Positions 40,184 to 53,109 of a DNA stretch of 64,000 nt are shown in pieces. Source of the DNA: Haliclona indistincta (taxonomy: Eukaryota > Porifera > Demospongiae > Haplosclerida > Chalinidae); the NCBI GenBank assembly GCA_964017065.1, contig OZ024785.1, positions 2,623,142 through 2,687,141 of the forward strand, in the 5' to 3' direction. Position numbers and translations under genes: made by a program. The notes below the pieces were generated by a model that searched no databases, was not told where the DNA came from, and saw nothing but the letters and a program-made list of their open reading frames with translations. How positions within the stretch are numbered: position 1 is the first letter of the stretch; every line of letters begins with the position of its first letter.

Positions 40184-40638
40184 AAGCCTCGGTGTTGCTA
40201 CTGCTGTGCTTAGGTCAAAGGCTAGCGATTGCAGAGCAACAATTTCAGAGATTTGAATATTGTTTGGTACTTATAATTTTAGTGTTGTTGTAACTGCACT
40301 AAAAAAGGCTAGATTATCGGACTTTTATTTTTTCATCGTGGACCCTAGCTTAAAATTAGAGCTAGTAGAGGGGTCTATAGATTCTCTGAGTTCACTTCAA
40401 GGAGCTGTGTTCAATGCATTCTACCAAGAGTTCATTGAATGAACTCTTGAATGAACTCTTGATTCTACATATGTGTGCATTGTAACTAACAGGTAGAAGA
40501 TGAATAATGAATGCCGCCGGCATTGTAAGGACTAAACAACTGAGGCTAGCAGTAGTGGTGGATGAAGATGAGACTTCAGCCAAGAATGAAGATCTACACT
40601 ATGGGCTTGAGCAATACTAGAGCTCGCCCACGCACTGA
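40184..40638. other. Inter-copy spacer
   Basis: Repeat of the array spacer (GTGTTGTTGTAACTGCACTAAA, TTCAAGGAGCTGTGTTCAATG, GATGAAGATGAGACTTCAGCC). No gene seen. Confidence 0.6.
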
Positions 40639-40945
40639 AACATAAGCCCCTCCCTATCCCTGCTAACATAAGCCCCTCCCTGTCCCTGCTAACATAAGCC
40701 CCTCCCTATCCCTGCTAACATGAGCCCCTCCCTGTCCCTACTAACATGAGCCCCTCCCTATCCCTGCTAACATGAGGCCCTTCCTGTCCCTACTAACATG
40801 AGCCCCCCCCTGTCCCTACTAACATGAGCCCCTCCCTGTCCCTCCTAACATGAGCCCCTCCCTGTCCCTACTAACACGAGCCCATCCCTACTAACATGAG
40901 CCCCTCCCTGTCCCTACTAACATGAGCGCCTCTCTGTCCCTACAA
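40639..40945. repeat. 26-bp minisatellite 3' of array copy 3
   Basis: About eleven units of AACATGAGCCCCTCCCTGTC plus CCTACT (26 bases) with small variants. The same minisatellite flanks other copies of the zinc-finger gene on the 3' side. Confidence 0.92.
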
Positions 40946-41049
40946 ACTGCACATCAGTATTATGACCACAAATAATTATAACAGGTATTGTGATAATGAA
41001 TAATGACAGCTGCAACACAGAAATGTCCATGGATATCCTAATGAGCAAA

Positions 41050-43565
41050 TCATTGTCCACGTTTCTCTCTGGTATGGGTGCGGTTATGGTTTCGGAAACT
41101 TGAATGCCAAGTGAAGCACTTCCCACATTCTGTGCATGAGTATGGTTTCTCTCCAGTATGGGTGCGGTTATGTGTTTGGAGACTTGAAAGGTAAGTGAAG
41201 CGCTTCCCGCATTCTGTGCATGAGTATGGTTTCTCTCCGGTATGGGTGCGGTTATGTACTCGGAGATTTGAAAGCCGATTAAAGCACTTCCCGCATTCTG
41301 TGCATGAATATGGTTTCTCTCCGGTATGGGTGCGCTTATGGTTTCGGAGACTTGAAAGCCAAGTGAAGCACTTCCCACATACGGTGCATGAGTATGGTTT
41401 CTCTCCAGTATGGGTACGAATGTGTCTTGTCAAATCGCTAGCCCATTTGGTAGAGTAGGAACAGTGTGGGCATTGATGCAACCTCACTGCATCAACAGGT
41501 TCTTCAGTATTCACTGTTTGGGTGTGGTCAGAGGTAATCTGCTGTTGTACAATAGATTTATTAGGAACGTTAAAGAAGAAAAACAAAAACACTGCCTACC
41601 TCTTCATCAAAATCTTTGTCCTCACTCTCGGACTCATTCCAGTCCTCACGCTCGGACTCATTCCAGTCATCACTCTCGGACTCATTCCAGTCCTCACTCT
41701 CGGACTCATTCCAGTCCTCACTCTCTGACTCATTCTCTTCCTCCTCATTCTCGTCCTGGTCCTCATTCTCTCCTAGCACATTCTCATCCATGCTCTCATC
41801 ATGTTCCTCAGCCGTCAGTTCGTTCTCCTCCATCAGCACTGGCTCACAATCTGTCTCCTGACCTCTCTGTGCTGTTCGATGACTTTTACAGACAATGCCA
41901 TGGATACTAGTGTTTGCCACGCCCACATCACGGCTAGCCTGGGTAACACGCTGTACTGTAGACTCATCTAAATGTGCGAAAAGTTGAAGTAGAACAATGT
42001 AAATTATCACTCACAAACAGTCTCTACTGTGACCAGTTCAATGAGAGGGTTGAGTGAGTGTATCTGATCACTGACGACTGATAGCTCCTCAAATAGCTCA
42101 CCCAGTCTCTGATAATAGAGAGAGACAGTGCAGCAGGCAGGGTGAGTAGGGTTGGTACCTTATCATGACTCACACTGCTTTCCTCATCTCTCATCTTGTG
42201 TATGCACACACACGTTACAATGGAGTGTCGTAGCTGTAGCAAGTACTGTAGCTTCACATCACTCCACTCCTGTTGCCGCTCCTCAAGGCCACGCCTCTTC
42301 TTGTTGACTGCATCCTCTGTGACCATCTGTATACACTCTGAACAGACCATCACAGTACATGCTAGTATAGTGTCTCAGCTAGCCACACCTTCCATAGTGT
42401 CCAAGATACTGATGGCTGCCTCTAAGTGTGTGTCCTGGTCTGCAGTATTGAGCTCTGAGAACACATCATAGTACTTCTATGAATGAGAGAGAAAGAGTGT
42501 CACTCACACTCGCTTGCCTACTCACTTGCTCGCTCACTCACCTTGCCTATTGTATCAATCCAGTGTTGTTCATGATTGATCAATGTTGACAATGTTCTCC
42601 ATCGATCCTTTAACCCCTTCATCTCTGACCTGCTTTCTCTCAAATATTCTCTCACTTCTGTCTCCTGTACTCGTTGCTCTATCACGCTGTTCTCAAGATT
42701 GCATAATCTCTCATTCAGCTGCTCCTGTCTCCCAAGGTTAGTGAACCTCTTTGTCTTCAAGTCTCTCATTGTTGCTGTGAACTCCACATCGAAATTATAC
42801 ATGGCATCATGTAAATCACTCTTGAGTTTCTCTGTGTGAGTACATTAGTACATCAGTATATTGTGTGACGTGTGTCTCTTACTGATCTTGTCTGCAATAC
42901 TCTCATACACAGCTCTCTCCTGCTCCACAATCTCCTTCTCCTTCTCCACTAGCTTCAATGCTTCAACACGTTGCTTCTCTAGTTCCTCAAGAGTCACCTT
43001 ATCCACTTCCTCCTGCTCTCTCCTCTTCACCAGCTCACAGTTCCTCACAGCTTCTTCAACTGCCTTCTCTAAAGGATCGAGAGGGGACATCATGAGCTGA
43101 TTATAACATGATGCTGTACCTGAGCATTGTTCACATTTCTTCAACTCCTCTCTCGTCCTATCTTCCTCACCCTCCACTAAACTATTCAAGTAGCTCTTGT
43201 AAGCTCTGCCATACTCGTCCAGTGCTGGTGTGTGTGGGACCAGTCGACCATATTGGTAGGCAAGGTCAAGATGGTTGAGTACTTGAGTGGGTGTAACCGT
43301 AGGGAGGTTGTGAGTATGAGCTAGTGATAGGACCTGGTCAATCTTGGCTAGCAGTTGGTGAGGAATGGCTGAAGAGGAGAGAGTATCGTCATACTACAAC
43401 CAGCTACTGTGCTAACCATCTTCACGTGTAGCTGATGATGACGTCACTTCTGCTGCTACGTAGCGACGTCTAGCGGACAGATCGTTCACTATACGAGGAG
43501 GACAACATATTACTAGTAACACTGCATAACAAGGCAAGCTCACCAGATATGCTCAACTCAGTCAT
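41050..43565 (-). CDS. C2H2 zinc-finger protein, array copy 3, first finger deleted
   Basis: Starts MTELSIS at 43565, with the same upstream exon series as the other copies (exon 3 ends [10 protein letters not shown]; coiled-coil exon with [16 protein letters not shown]). Acidic exon 41967-41600 with about five ESE(S/R)(E/D)DWN units. Finger exon from about 41540 to 41050: the leader EEPVDAVR joins directly to LHQCPHC, so the first finger and the linker found in the other copies (SEPSEEG...KCRTG) are deleted in frame. Five fingers remain, with helices [12 protein letters not shown], [21 protein letters not shown] and WHSSFRN. Exon 4 uses a TTTAG acceptor where the others have TTTCAG. Ends TREKRGQ. 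Confidence 0.82.
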
Positions 43566-43629
43566 GTCCAGTCAGTGCTCACGATCACACACGTGAGCAT
43601 ATGGGCGTGTAGTAATTGTACACGTGTTA

Positions 43630-43646
43630 TTTCCCGCGCGCGCGAA
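43630..43646 (-). promoter_or_regulatory. E2F-like promoter element, copy 3
   Basis: TTTCCCGCGCGCGCGAA, 65 bases upstream of the start at 43565, next to CACGTG (an E-box, 43621-43626). Confidence 0.5.
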
Positions 43647-43649
43647 TAA

Positions 43650-44080
43650 GCCGAGGGGCAGCGGCCAGACTACGGTGTTACTATACTGCTATGGTTAGGT
43701 CAAAGGTCACGAAAGATGCCGAATTCAGCTGCAGAGCAACAATTTCAGAGATTTGAATGTTGTTTAACTTTGGTACTTATAATTTTAGTGTTGTTGTAAC
43801 TACACTAAAGGCTAGATTCTCTGACTTTTATTTTTTCACTAGCTTAACAATTAGAGCTAGTATAGATTCTCTGAGTTCAATTCAAGGAGCTGTGTTCAAT
43901 GCGTTCTACATATGTGGGCATTGTAACTAACAGGTAGAAGTTGAATAATGAATGCCGCCGGCATTATTGTAAGGACTAAGCAACTGAGGCTAGCAGTAGT
44001 GGTGGATGAAGATGAGACTTCAGCCAAGAATGAAGATCTACACTATGGGCTTGAGCAATACTAGAGTTCGCCCACGCACT
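43650..44080. other. Inter-copy spacer
   Basis: Array spacer again (AGGTCAAAGGTCACGAAAG, TTCAAGGAGCTGTGTTCAATG, GATGAAGATGAGACTTCAGC). No gene seen. Confidence 0.6.
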
Positions 44081-44083
44081 GAA

Positions 44084-44349
44084 ACATAAGCCCCTCCCTA
44101 TCCCTGCTAACATGAGCCCCTCCCTATTCCTGCTAACATGATGAGCTAACATGAGCCCCTCCCTATCCCTGCTAACGTGAGCCCCTCCCTATCCCAGCTA
44201 ACATAAGCCCCTCCCTATCCCTGCTAACATAAGCCCCTCCCTATCCCTGCTAACATGAGCCCCTCCCTATCCCTGCTAACATAAGCCCCTCCCTATCCCT
44301 GCTAACATAAGCCCCTCCCTATCCCTGCTAACACGAGCCCCTCTCTGTC
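44084..44349. repeat. 26-bp minisatellite, left part (interrupted)
   Basis: About ten units of AACATAAGCCCCTCCCTATC plus CCTGCT. The array is split by the foldback element at 44350 and resumes at 49697. Confidence 0.92.
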
Positions 44350-47300
44350 CACCCGGTTCGGAAACTTTTCTCCGATTGATACGCAAGAAAACACGGGATC
44401 CCTCACGGCACGTGCGGTGTTAGGGTTCTCGGTTTGTAACTATCATTGGGCGGGTTCAGTATACTGAGAAGGTGGGGCTGGTGCAGGAATCGACTAGACA
44501 ATGGCGTACCGACAGCACTAGCTTGAAAAGCACGCAGATCTTCGTCTGGGACTACTTTAGTAAAGAAGGCTGCTGTTTATAGGAACCTAAAGGCGATTGA
44601 AATCCACTGAAGATGAGTTAGTACTGCTGTCTAGCATTCTATTCTACTACGAGCCAAGTGGACCTGAGCCTTTTAAACTTCTGTGTGACAATGAAAAGGC
44701 GTTGTAACGAGGAGGAATCTCAGCTACAACCGGCTAAATGTGATAGCTTGTTCATTAGTTGAAGGTCCTGAGCACCTGCACATGATCTCTGAGCAGAACT
44801 GGTGAGTCTATCAATAGGTAGAGATGGTCAGATTGTAGGTTTTCCTGTAAATGAGAGTCTAGACCGCCCCTGGTAGCTATAGCTAGTACGCATTCAGCTG
44901 CTTCAATTGACAGTGAATTTGTTTCATGCTTGTCTTGTTAACGCATCCAAGGCTACCTGCATGAACAGCACACTTGTAATCACAAACTGAAAAGAAATTT
45001 GTCTTGTACAAAAATACCGAGCACTTTACCTACATACTGTAGTACCAACAGGCACACACGTGCATGGCTAGCAGCCTCTGTTGCACAATAGTTAAAATTA
45101 GACTACTGATGCTTGATAATTAAATTTTAGGAGGATTAATGCAACAGAATGGGTAGAAAAATATTCGAGCAAAAACTTTTGGTGTCTTCCTCTTAACGAA
45201 ACACGTAACTCAAAGGGGTAACCGCTCAGTCTCCTGAAAGGTCCACTTTCCTTAGCAAAAAAGTACACTTTTCTTGGCAAAAGGGTCCACTTTCTTAGCC
45301 AAAATTGAAGCAGCTTGTTTTCTCGGAAGAATTGCAGTGAAAAAAGCACATTTAGGTAGTCATATGCGAATGTTCACGAGAATTATCGTAAAAAATCAAT
45401 TGACATGGCCATCATGATTTTTAATAAGACAAAATTGTCAGCAGCGCTCTGCACCACACGAAAAAGAGCCCTCTCTGTAAATTCCTGGCTATGCAGGCCT
45501 TGTATAATAACGGTTTTGCATAATCTTCTAATGATAATTATGGCCATAATAGGCTCTCTGGTTCATTTTATTCGCTGTTGTTTTTGTGTGCAGCCTTAGA
45601 TTTTAAGTGTCTTAATGTTATCGAAATTAGTCACTTTCTCTCACTCTTTCTCTCTCTCACTCAGGCTATTAATTTTGTGAAATCAGAAAGAGGACAATAA
45701 AACACCAATTTTGTTCTAGGAGAATGAACATCAGGTTTTTCATAATGAGTGACAACGTGCTGCTTGATTTGATGGTGTTACGTCCACAGGCTAGGTGCAA
45801 CTGAAAAAGTGATGGTCTGGCAAGTCGTAACTAGAAGATATAACTAACTTACTGCATAAACTAAGTAGTTAGTAGTCCCAGTCACAAAACAAGTATTTTG
45901 TCATAATATTAATTTTTGTATCACAGTAGTTTTATTATAATTATAACAATGAACACACTAGAAGTGCGTAACATACAATCATGGTCTAATTGTAATACAA
46001 TGGTTTGTTACAATGAATCGTATACCATCCACTGAAATAGTCCTGAGCTAATCATAATAAACGGTTGCAAAATTCTTCCAGTGACCTTACAATCTGGTAG
46101 CAAAGTGCTGATCAAGTGTAGCTTGTCTGTAAGAATAGTTTAATAGTGCTTTTAAGAGAAATTGCCATTTTGCAGTGATCTTGAGACTAAAGTGCAGTAA
46201 GTTGCATACCAATCTGGTAGACTTGATGTGTAAGAATGCTGTGAAAGCACTGAAATGAATAAAGTGTCATTTTATAGTGATCTTGAGACTAAAGTGCAGT
46301 AAGTTGCATACTAATCTGGTAGACTTGATGTGCAAGAATGCTGTGATAGCACAGAAATGAATAAATTGTCATTTTATAGTGATCTTGAGACTAAAGTGCA
46401 GTAAGTTGCATACTAATCTGGTAGACTTGATGTGTAAGAATGCTGTGAAAGCACTGAAATGAATAAAGTGTCATTTTATAGTGATCTTGAGACTAAAGTG
46501 CAGTAAGTTGCATATACTAATACAGTGGAGCTAGTGTGTGAGAATACTGTAAATGAAAAGATGCACTCTCATAGTGATTGTGGTACTAAAATGCAGTAAA
46601 TTGTGTAGTACTTCAGTAGATCTGTTATGTCAAAATGCTGTAATGACACTAAAATCTATTTTCTTAATTATTTCAGAACTATCACAATTCTTACACATCA
46701 AGTCTACCAGATTAGTATGCTACTTACTGCACTTTAGTCTCAAGATCACTATGAAATGACATTTTCTCCATTTCTGTGCTATCACAGCATTCTTGCACAT
46801 CAAGTCAACCAGATTAGTATGCTACTTACTGCACTTTAGTCTCAAGATCACTATGAAATGACATTTTCTCCATTTCTGTGCTATCACAGCATTCTTGCAC
46901 ATCAAGTCAACCAGATTAGTATGCTACTTACTGCACTTTAGTCTCAAGATCACTATGAAATGACATTTTCTCCATTTCTGTGCTATCACAGCATTCTTGC
47001 ACATCAAGTCAACCAGATTAGTCTGCTACTTACTGCACTTTAGTCTCAAGATCACTATGAAATGACATTTTCTCCATTTCTGTGCTATCACAGCATTCTT
47101 GCACATCAAGTCAACCAGATTAGTATGCTACTTACTGCACTTTAGTCTCAAGATCACTATGAAATGACATTTTCTCCATTTCTGTGCTATCACAGCATTC
47201 TTGCACATCAAGTCAACCAGATTAGTATGCAACTTACTGCACTTTAGTCTCAAGATCACTATAAAATGACATTTTCTCCATTTCTGTGCTATCACAGCAT

Positions 47301-49696
47301 TCTTACACATCAAGTCAACCAGATTAGTATGCAACTTACTGCACTTTAGTCTCAAGATCACTATAAAATGACATTTTCTCCATTTCTGTGCTATCACAGC
47401 ATTCTTGCACATCAAGTCTACCAGATTAGTATGCAACTTACTGCACTTTAGTCTCAAGATCACTATAAAATGACATTTTCTTCCATTTCTGTGCTATCAC
47501 AGCATTCTTACACATCAAGTCTACCAGATTAGTATGCTACTTACTGCACTTTAGTCTCAAGATCACTATAAAATGACATTTTATTCATTTCAGTGCTTTC
47601 ACAGCATTCTTGCACATCAAGTCTACCAGATTAGTATGCAACTTACTGCACTTTAGTCTCAAGGTCACTATGAAATGACATTTTCTCCATTTCTGTGCTA
47701 TCACAGCATTCTTGCACATCGAGTCTACCAGATTAGTATGCAACTTACTGCACTTTAGTCTCAAGATCACTATAAAATGACACTTTATTCATTTCAATGC
47801 TTTCACAGCATTCTTACACATCAAGTCTACCAGATTGGTATGCAACTTACTGCACTTTAGTCTCAAGATCACTGCAAAATGGCAATTTCTCTTAAAAGCA
47901 CTATTAAACTATTCTTACAGACAAGCTACACTTGATCAGCACTTTGCTACCAGATTGTAAGGTCACTGGAAGAATTTTGCAACCGTTTATTATGATTAGC
48001 TCAGGACTATTTCAGTGGATGGTATACGATTCATTGTAACAAACCATTGTATTACAATTAGACCATGATTGTATGTTACGCACTTCTAGTGTGTTCATTG
48101 TTATAATTATAATAAAACTACTGTGATACAAAAATTAATATTATGACAAAATACTTGTTTTGTGACTGGGACTACTAACTACTTAGTTTATGCAGTAAGT
48201 TAGTTATATCTTCTAGTTACGACTTGCCAGACCATCACTTTTTCAGTTGCACCTAGCCTGTGGACGTAACACCATCAAATCAAGCAGCACGTTGTCACTC
48301 ATTATGAAAAACCTGATGTTCATTCTCCTAGAACAAAATTGGTGTTTTATTGTCCTCTTTCTGATTTCACAAAATTAATAGCCTGAGTGAGAGAGAGAAA
48401 GAGTGAGAGAAAGTGACTAATTTCGATAACATTAAGACACTTAAAATCTAAGGCTGCACACAAAAACAACAGCGAATAAAATGAACCAGAGAGCCTATTA
48501 TGGCCATAATTATCATTAGAAGATTATGCAAAACCGTTATTATACAAGGCCTGCATAGCCAGGAATTTACAGAGAGGGCTCTTTTTCGTGTGGTGCAGAG
48601 CGCTGCTGAAAATTTTGTCTTATTAAAAATCATGATGGCCATGTCAATTGATTTTTACGATAATTCTTGTGAACAGTCGCATATGACTACCTAAATGTGC
48701 TTTTTTCACTGCAATTCTTCCGAGAAAACAAGCTGCTTCAATTTTGGCTAAGAAAGTGGACCCTTTTGCCAAGAAAAGTGTACTTTTTTGCTAAGGAAAG
48801 TGGACCTTTCAGGAGACTGAGCGGTTACCCCTTTGAGTTACGTGTTTCGTTAAGAGGAAGACACCAAAAGTTTTTGCTCGAATATTTTTCTACCCATTCT
48901 GTTGCATTAATCCTCCTAAAATTTAATTATCAAGCATCAGTAGTCTAATTTTAACTATTGTGCAACAGAGGCTGCTAGCCATGCACGTGTGTGCCTGTTG
49001 GTACTACAGTATGTAGGTAAAGTGCTCGGTATTTTTGTACAAGACAAATTTCTTTTCAGTTTGTGATTACAAGTGTGCTGTTCATGCAGGTAGCCTTGGA
49101 TGCGTTAACAAGACAAGCATGAAACAAATTCACTGTCAATTGAAGCAGCTGAATGCGTACTAGCTATAGCTACCAGGGGCGGTCTAGACTCTCATTTACA
49201 GGAAAACCTACAATCTGACCATCTCTACCTATTGATAGACTCACCAGTTCTGCTCAGAGATCATGTGCAGGTGCTCAGGACCTTCAACTAATGAACAAGC
49301 TATCACATTTAGCCGGTTGTAGCTGAGATTCCTCCTCGTTACAACGCCTTTTCATTGTCACACAGAAGTTTAAAAGGCTCAGGTCCACTTGGCTCGTAGT
49401 AGAATAGAATGCTAGACAGCAGTACTAACTCATCTTCAGTGGATTTCAATCGCCTTTAGGTTCCTATAAACAGCAGCCTTCTTTACTAAAGTAGTCCCAG
49501 ACGAAGATCTGCGTGCTTTTCAAGCTAGTGCTGTCGGTACGCCATTGTCTAGTCGATTCCTGCACCAGCCCCACCTTCTCAGTATACTGAACCCGCCCAA
49601 TGATAGTTACAAACCGAGAACCCTAACACCGCACGTGCCGTGAGGGATCCCGTGTTTTCTTGCGTATCAATCGGAGAAAAGTTTCCGAACCGGGTG
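44350..49696. mobile_element. 5.35-kb foldback transposable element
   Basis: The left end CACCCGGTTCGGAAAC (44350) and right end GTTTCCGAACCGGGTG (49696) are inverted. The identity runs inward for roughly 1.8-2.2 kb per arm with few differences. The arms carry matching open frames in mirror positions (45098-45349 minus and 48697-48948 plus, identical 83 codons; 45405-45599 plus and 48448-48642 minus, one residue different). CTCTGTC stands directly outside both ends (44343-44349 and 49697-49703), a 7-bp target duplication. The core has 102-bp tandem repeats. No transposase is recognisable, so it is probably non-autonomous. Long tandem-repeat arms are typical of foldback elements such as FB, TU and Galileo; the superfamily is not determined. 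It inserted into the 26-bp minisatellite. Confidence 0.9.
46165..47880. repeat. 102-bp tandem repeats, head-to-head, inside the foldback element
   Basis: The unit contains GCACTTTAGTCTCAAGATCA and CATCAAGTCAACCAGATTAG; successive copies start 102 bases apart (for example 46801 and 46903). About four units lie in one orientation (46165-46545) and about twelve in the other (46680-47880), with a divergent junction near 46550-46680. Copy number therefore differs between arms. The 111-codon open frame at 47128-47463 (minus) is a by-product, because 102 is a multiple of three. Confidence 0.92.
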
Positions 49697-50150
49697 CTCT
49701 GTCCCTACTAACATGAGCCCCTCCCTATCCCTGCTAACATGAGCCCCTCCCTATCCCTGCTAACATAAGCCCCTCCCTATCCCTGCTAACATGAGCCCCT
49801 CCCTATCCCTACTAACATGAGCCCCTCCCTGTCCCTACTAACATGAGCCCCTCCCTGTCCCTACTAACATAAGCCCCTCCCTATCCCTGCTAACATGAGC
49901 CCCTCCCTGTCCCTACTAACATGAGTGCCTCGCTCTTGCCACCACTAACATGAGCCTGTCCCTGCTAACATGAGCCCCTCCCTGTCCCTACTAACATGAC
50001 CCCTCCCTGTCCCTACTAACACGAGCCCCTCCCTGTCCCTACTAACACGAGCCCCTCCCTGTCCCTACTAACACGAGCCCCTCCCTGTCCCTACTAACAT
50101 GAGCCCCTCCCTGTCCCTATTAACATGAGCCCCTCCCTGTCCCTACTAAC
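49697..50150. repeat. 26-bp minisatellite, right part
   Basis: About seventeen units of AACATGAGCCCCTCCCTGTC plus CCTACT, continuing the array interrupted at 44349 and ending just 3' of array copy 4. Confidence 0.92.
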
Positions 50151-50244
50151 TGCACATCAGTATTATGACAGCAACTAATTGGTTTGATAATATTATTTAG
50201 ACAGCTTCAATGCAGAAATGTCCATGTATATCCAAATGAGCAAA

Positions 50245-53010
50245 TCATTGTCCACGTTTCTCTCCGGTATGGGTGCAGTTATGTACTTGGAGATTTGAAA
50301 GCTGATTGAAGAACTTCCCACATTCTGTGCATGAGTATGGCTTCTCTCCAGTATGGGTGCGGTTATGTACTCGGAGACTTGAACGCCGACTGAAGCACTT
50401 TCCACATTCGGCGCATGAGTACGGTTTCTCTCCAGTATGGGTGCGGTTATGTACTCGGAGATCTGAAAGCTGAGTGAAGCACTTTCCACATTCAGCGCAT
50501 GAGCATGGTTTCTCTCCAGTATGGGTGCGGTTATGTACTCGGAGATTTGAAAGACTAGTGAAGCACTTTCCACATTCTGTGCATGAGTATGGTTTCTCTC
50601 CAGTATGGGTGCGGTTATGTGCTCGGAGATTTGAAAGCTGAGTGAAGCACTTCCCACATTCGGCGCATGAGTATGGTTTCTCTCCAGTATGGGTACGGAT
50701 GTGTCTTGTCAAACTGCTAGTCCATTTGGTAGAGTAGGAACAGTGTGGGCATTGGTGCAACCTCTTGGTTTGGAGATGACCAGTTCGACATTTGGCTTTA
50801 ACTTGATCAGTTACTGATTGAATGTGCGTTTGTCTACTGAAGGAGTGAGAACGGATGTGATGTTTTAAGACTCGATGCTTTGTTGCAGAGTAAGGGCAGT
50901 GTGGGCTCTGGTGTGAATTGTTTGAAAGAGATTGAGATGAACAACCTTCCTCAGATGGTTCAGACCTTACTGCATCAACAGGTTCTTCAGTATTCACTGT
51001 TTGGGTGTGGTCAGTGGTAATCTGCTGTTGTACAATAGATTATTAGGAACGATAATGAAGAAAAGCAAAACACTGCCTACCTCTTCATCAAAATCTTTGT
51101 CCTCACTCTTGGATTCATTGCAGTCCTCACTCTCGGATTCATTCAAGTCCTCACTCTCGGACTCATTCCAGTCCTCACTCTCAGACTCATTCTCTTCCTC
51201 CTCGTTCTCGTCCTGATTCTCTCCTAGCATATTCTCATCCATGCTCTCATCATGTTCCTCAGCCGTCAGTTCGTTCTCCTCCATCATCACAGGCTCACAA
51301 TCTGTCTCCTGACCTCTCTGTGCTGTTTGATGACTCTTACAGACAATACCATGGATACTAGTGTTTGCCACACCCACATCATGGCTAGCCTGGATAACAC
51401 GCTGTACTGTAGACTCATCTAAAATGTGCAAAAAGTTGAAGTAGAACAATGTAAATTATCACTCACAAACAGTCTCTACTGTGACCAGTTCAATGAGAGA
51501 GTTGAGTGAGTGTATCTGATCACTGACGACTGATAGCTCCTCAAATAGCTCACCCAGTCTCTGATAATAGAGAGAGACAGTGCAGCAGGCAGGGTGAGTA
51601 GGGTTGGTACCTTATCATGACTCTCACTGCTTTCCTCATCTCTCATCTTGTGTATGCACACACACGTTACAATGGAGTGTCGTAGCTGTAGCAAGTACTG
51701 TAGCTTCACATCACTCCACTCCTGGTGTCCTTCTTCGTGGCCACACCTCTTCTTGTTCACTGCAATGACTGCATCCTCCGTGACTAGCTGTATACACTCT
51801 GAACAGACCATCACAGTACATGCTAGTATAGTGTCTCAGCTAGCCACACCTTCCATAGTGTCCAAGATACTGATGGCTGCCTCTAAGTGTGTGTCCTGGT
51901 CTGCAGTATTGAGCTCTGAGAACACATCATAGTACTTCTATGAATGAGAGAGAAAGAGTGTCACTCACACTCGCTCGCCTACTCACTTGCTCGCTCACTC
52001 ACCTTGCCTATTGTATCAATCCAGTTTTGTTCATGATTGATCAATGTTGACAATGTTCTCCATCGATCCTTTAACCCCTTCAACTCTGACCTGCTTTCTC
52101 TCAAATATTCTCTCACTTCTGTCTCCTGTACTCGTTGCTCTATCACACTGTTCTCAAGATTGCATAATCTCTCATTCAGCTGCTCCTGTCTCCCAAGGTT
52201 AGTGAACCTCTTTGTCTTCAAGTCTCTCATTGTCGCTGTGAACTCCACATCGAAATTATACATGGCATCATGTAAATCACTCTTGAGTTTCTCTGTGTGA
52301 GTACATTAATACATCAGTATATTGTGTGACATGTGTCTCTTACTGATCTTGTCTGCAATACTCTCATACACAGCTCTCTCCTGCTCCACAATCTCCCTCT
52401 CCTTCTTCACTAGCTTCAATGCTTCAACACGTTGCTTCTCTAGTTCCTCAAGAGCCACTTTATCCACTTCCTTCTGCTCTCTCCTCTTCACCAGCTCACA
52501 GTTCCTCACAGCTTCTTCAACTGCCTTCTCTGAAAGGATCGAGAGGGTACATCATGAGCTGATTATAACATGATGCTGTACCTGAGCATTGTTCACATTT
52601 CTTCAACTCCTCTCTCGTCCTATCTTCCTCTCCCTCTGCTAAACTATCCAAGTAGCTCTTGTACGCTCTGCCATACTCGTCCAGTGCTGGTGTGTGTGGG
52701 ACCAGTCGACCATATTGGTAGGCAAGGTCAAGATGGTTGAGTACTTGAGTGGGTGTAACTGTAGGGAGTTTGTGAGTATTAGCTAGTGAGAGGACCTGGT
52801 CAATCTTGGCTAGCAGTTGGTGAGGAATGGCTGAAGAGGAGAGAGGATCACCCAAGCTACAACCTGTGCTAGCTATGCTAACCATCGCCACGTGTAGCTG
52901 TTTCCGATACATAGCGACGTCTAGCAGACAGATCGTTCACTATACGAGGAGGACAACATTACTAGTAACACCATACACCAGGTAGACTCACAACGTGCAG
53001 TGTAAGACAT
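50245..53010 (-). CDS. C2H2 zinc-finger protein, array copy 4
   Basis: First exon 53010-52992 differs from copies 1-3 (MSYTAR in place of MTELSIS) but keeps phase 1. Exon 2 is [19 protein letters not shown], shorter than in copy 1. Middle exons as in the family ([55 protein letters not shown] with two extra residues). Acidic exon about 51420-51080 with four ESE/ESK units. Finger exon from about 51021 to 50245: a degenerate first finger (SPHC), CPHC finger with KWTSSLTR, then five fingers with helices QLSNLRA, SLSNLRV, QLSDLRV, RRSSLRV and QLSNLQV; ends TGEKRGQ. Nuclear regulator by inference. Confidence 0.83.
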
Positions 53011-53087
53011 CGAAGATCCAAGATGTACTCAGCGAGATCAGGGTTCCTCAAAATAATTACGCACACGTGTTCATGGGCGTGTCGTTT

Positions 53088-53108
53088 ATTTCCAGCGCGC
53101 GCAAATTT
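53088..53108 (-). promoter_or_regulatory. E2F-like promoter element, copy 4
   Basis: TTTCCAGCGCGCGCAAATTT, 78 bases upstream of the start at 53010; a weaker version (TTTCCAGCGC) of the motif in copies 1-3. Confidence 0.4.
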
Positions 53109-53109
53109 A

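Noticed and set aside
47128..47463. 111-residue repeat protein in the 102-bp satellite
   Set aside because: 102 is divisible by three, so any stop-free unit stays open; no sign of coding use.
45098..48948. 83- and 64-codon open frames in the foldback arms as a transposase
   Set aside because: Too short, no catalytic motif, and identical in both arms simply because the arms are copies of each other.
50193..50657. Second-frame open frames across the finger exons (also 58442-59110, 40917-41378, 37448-37720, 54374-54631)
   Set aside because: The 84-base finger period keeps other frames open. They lack C2H2 spacing and repeat only the linker DNA in the wrong frame.
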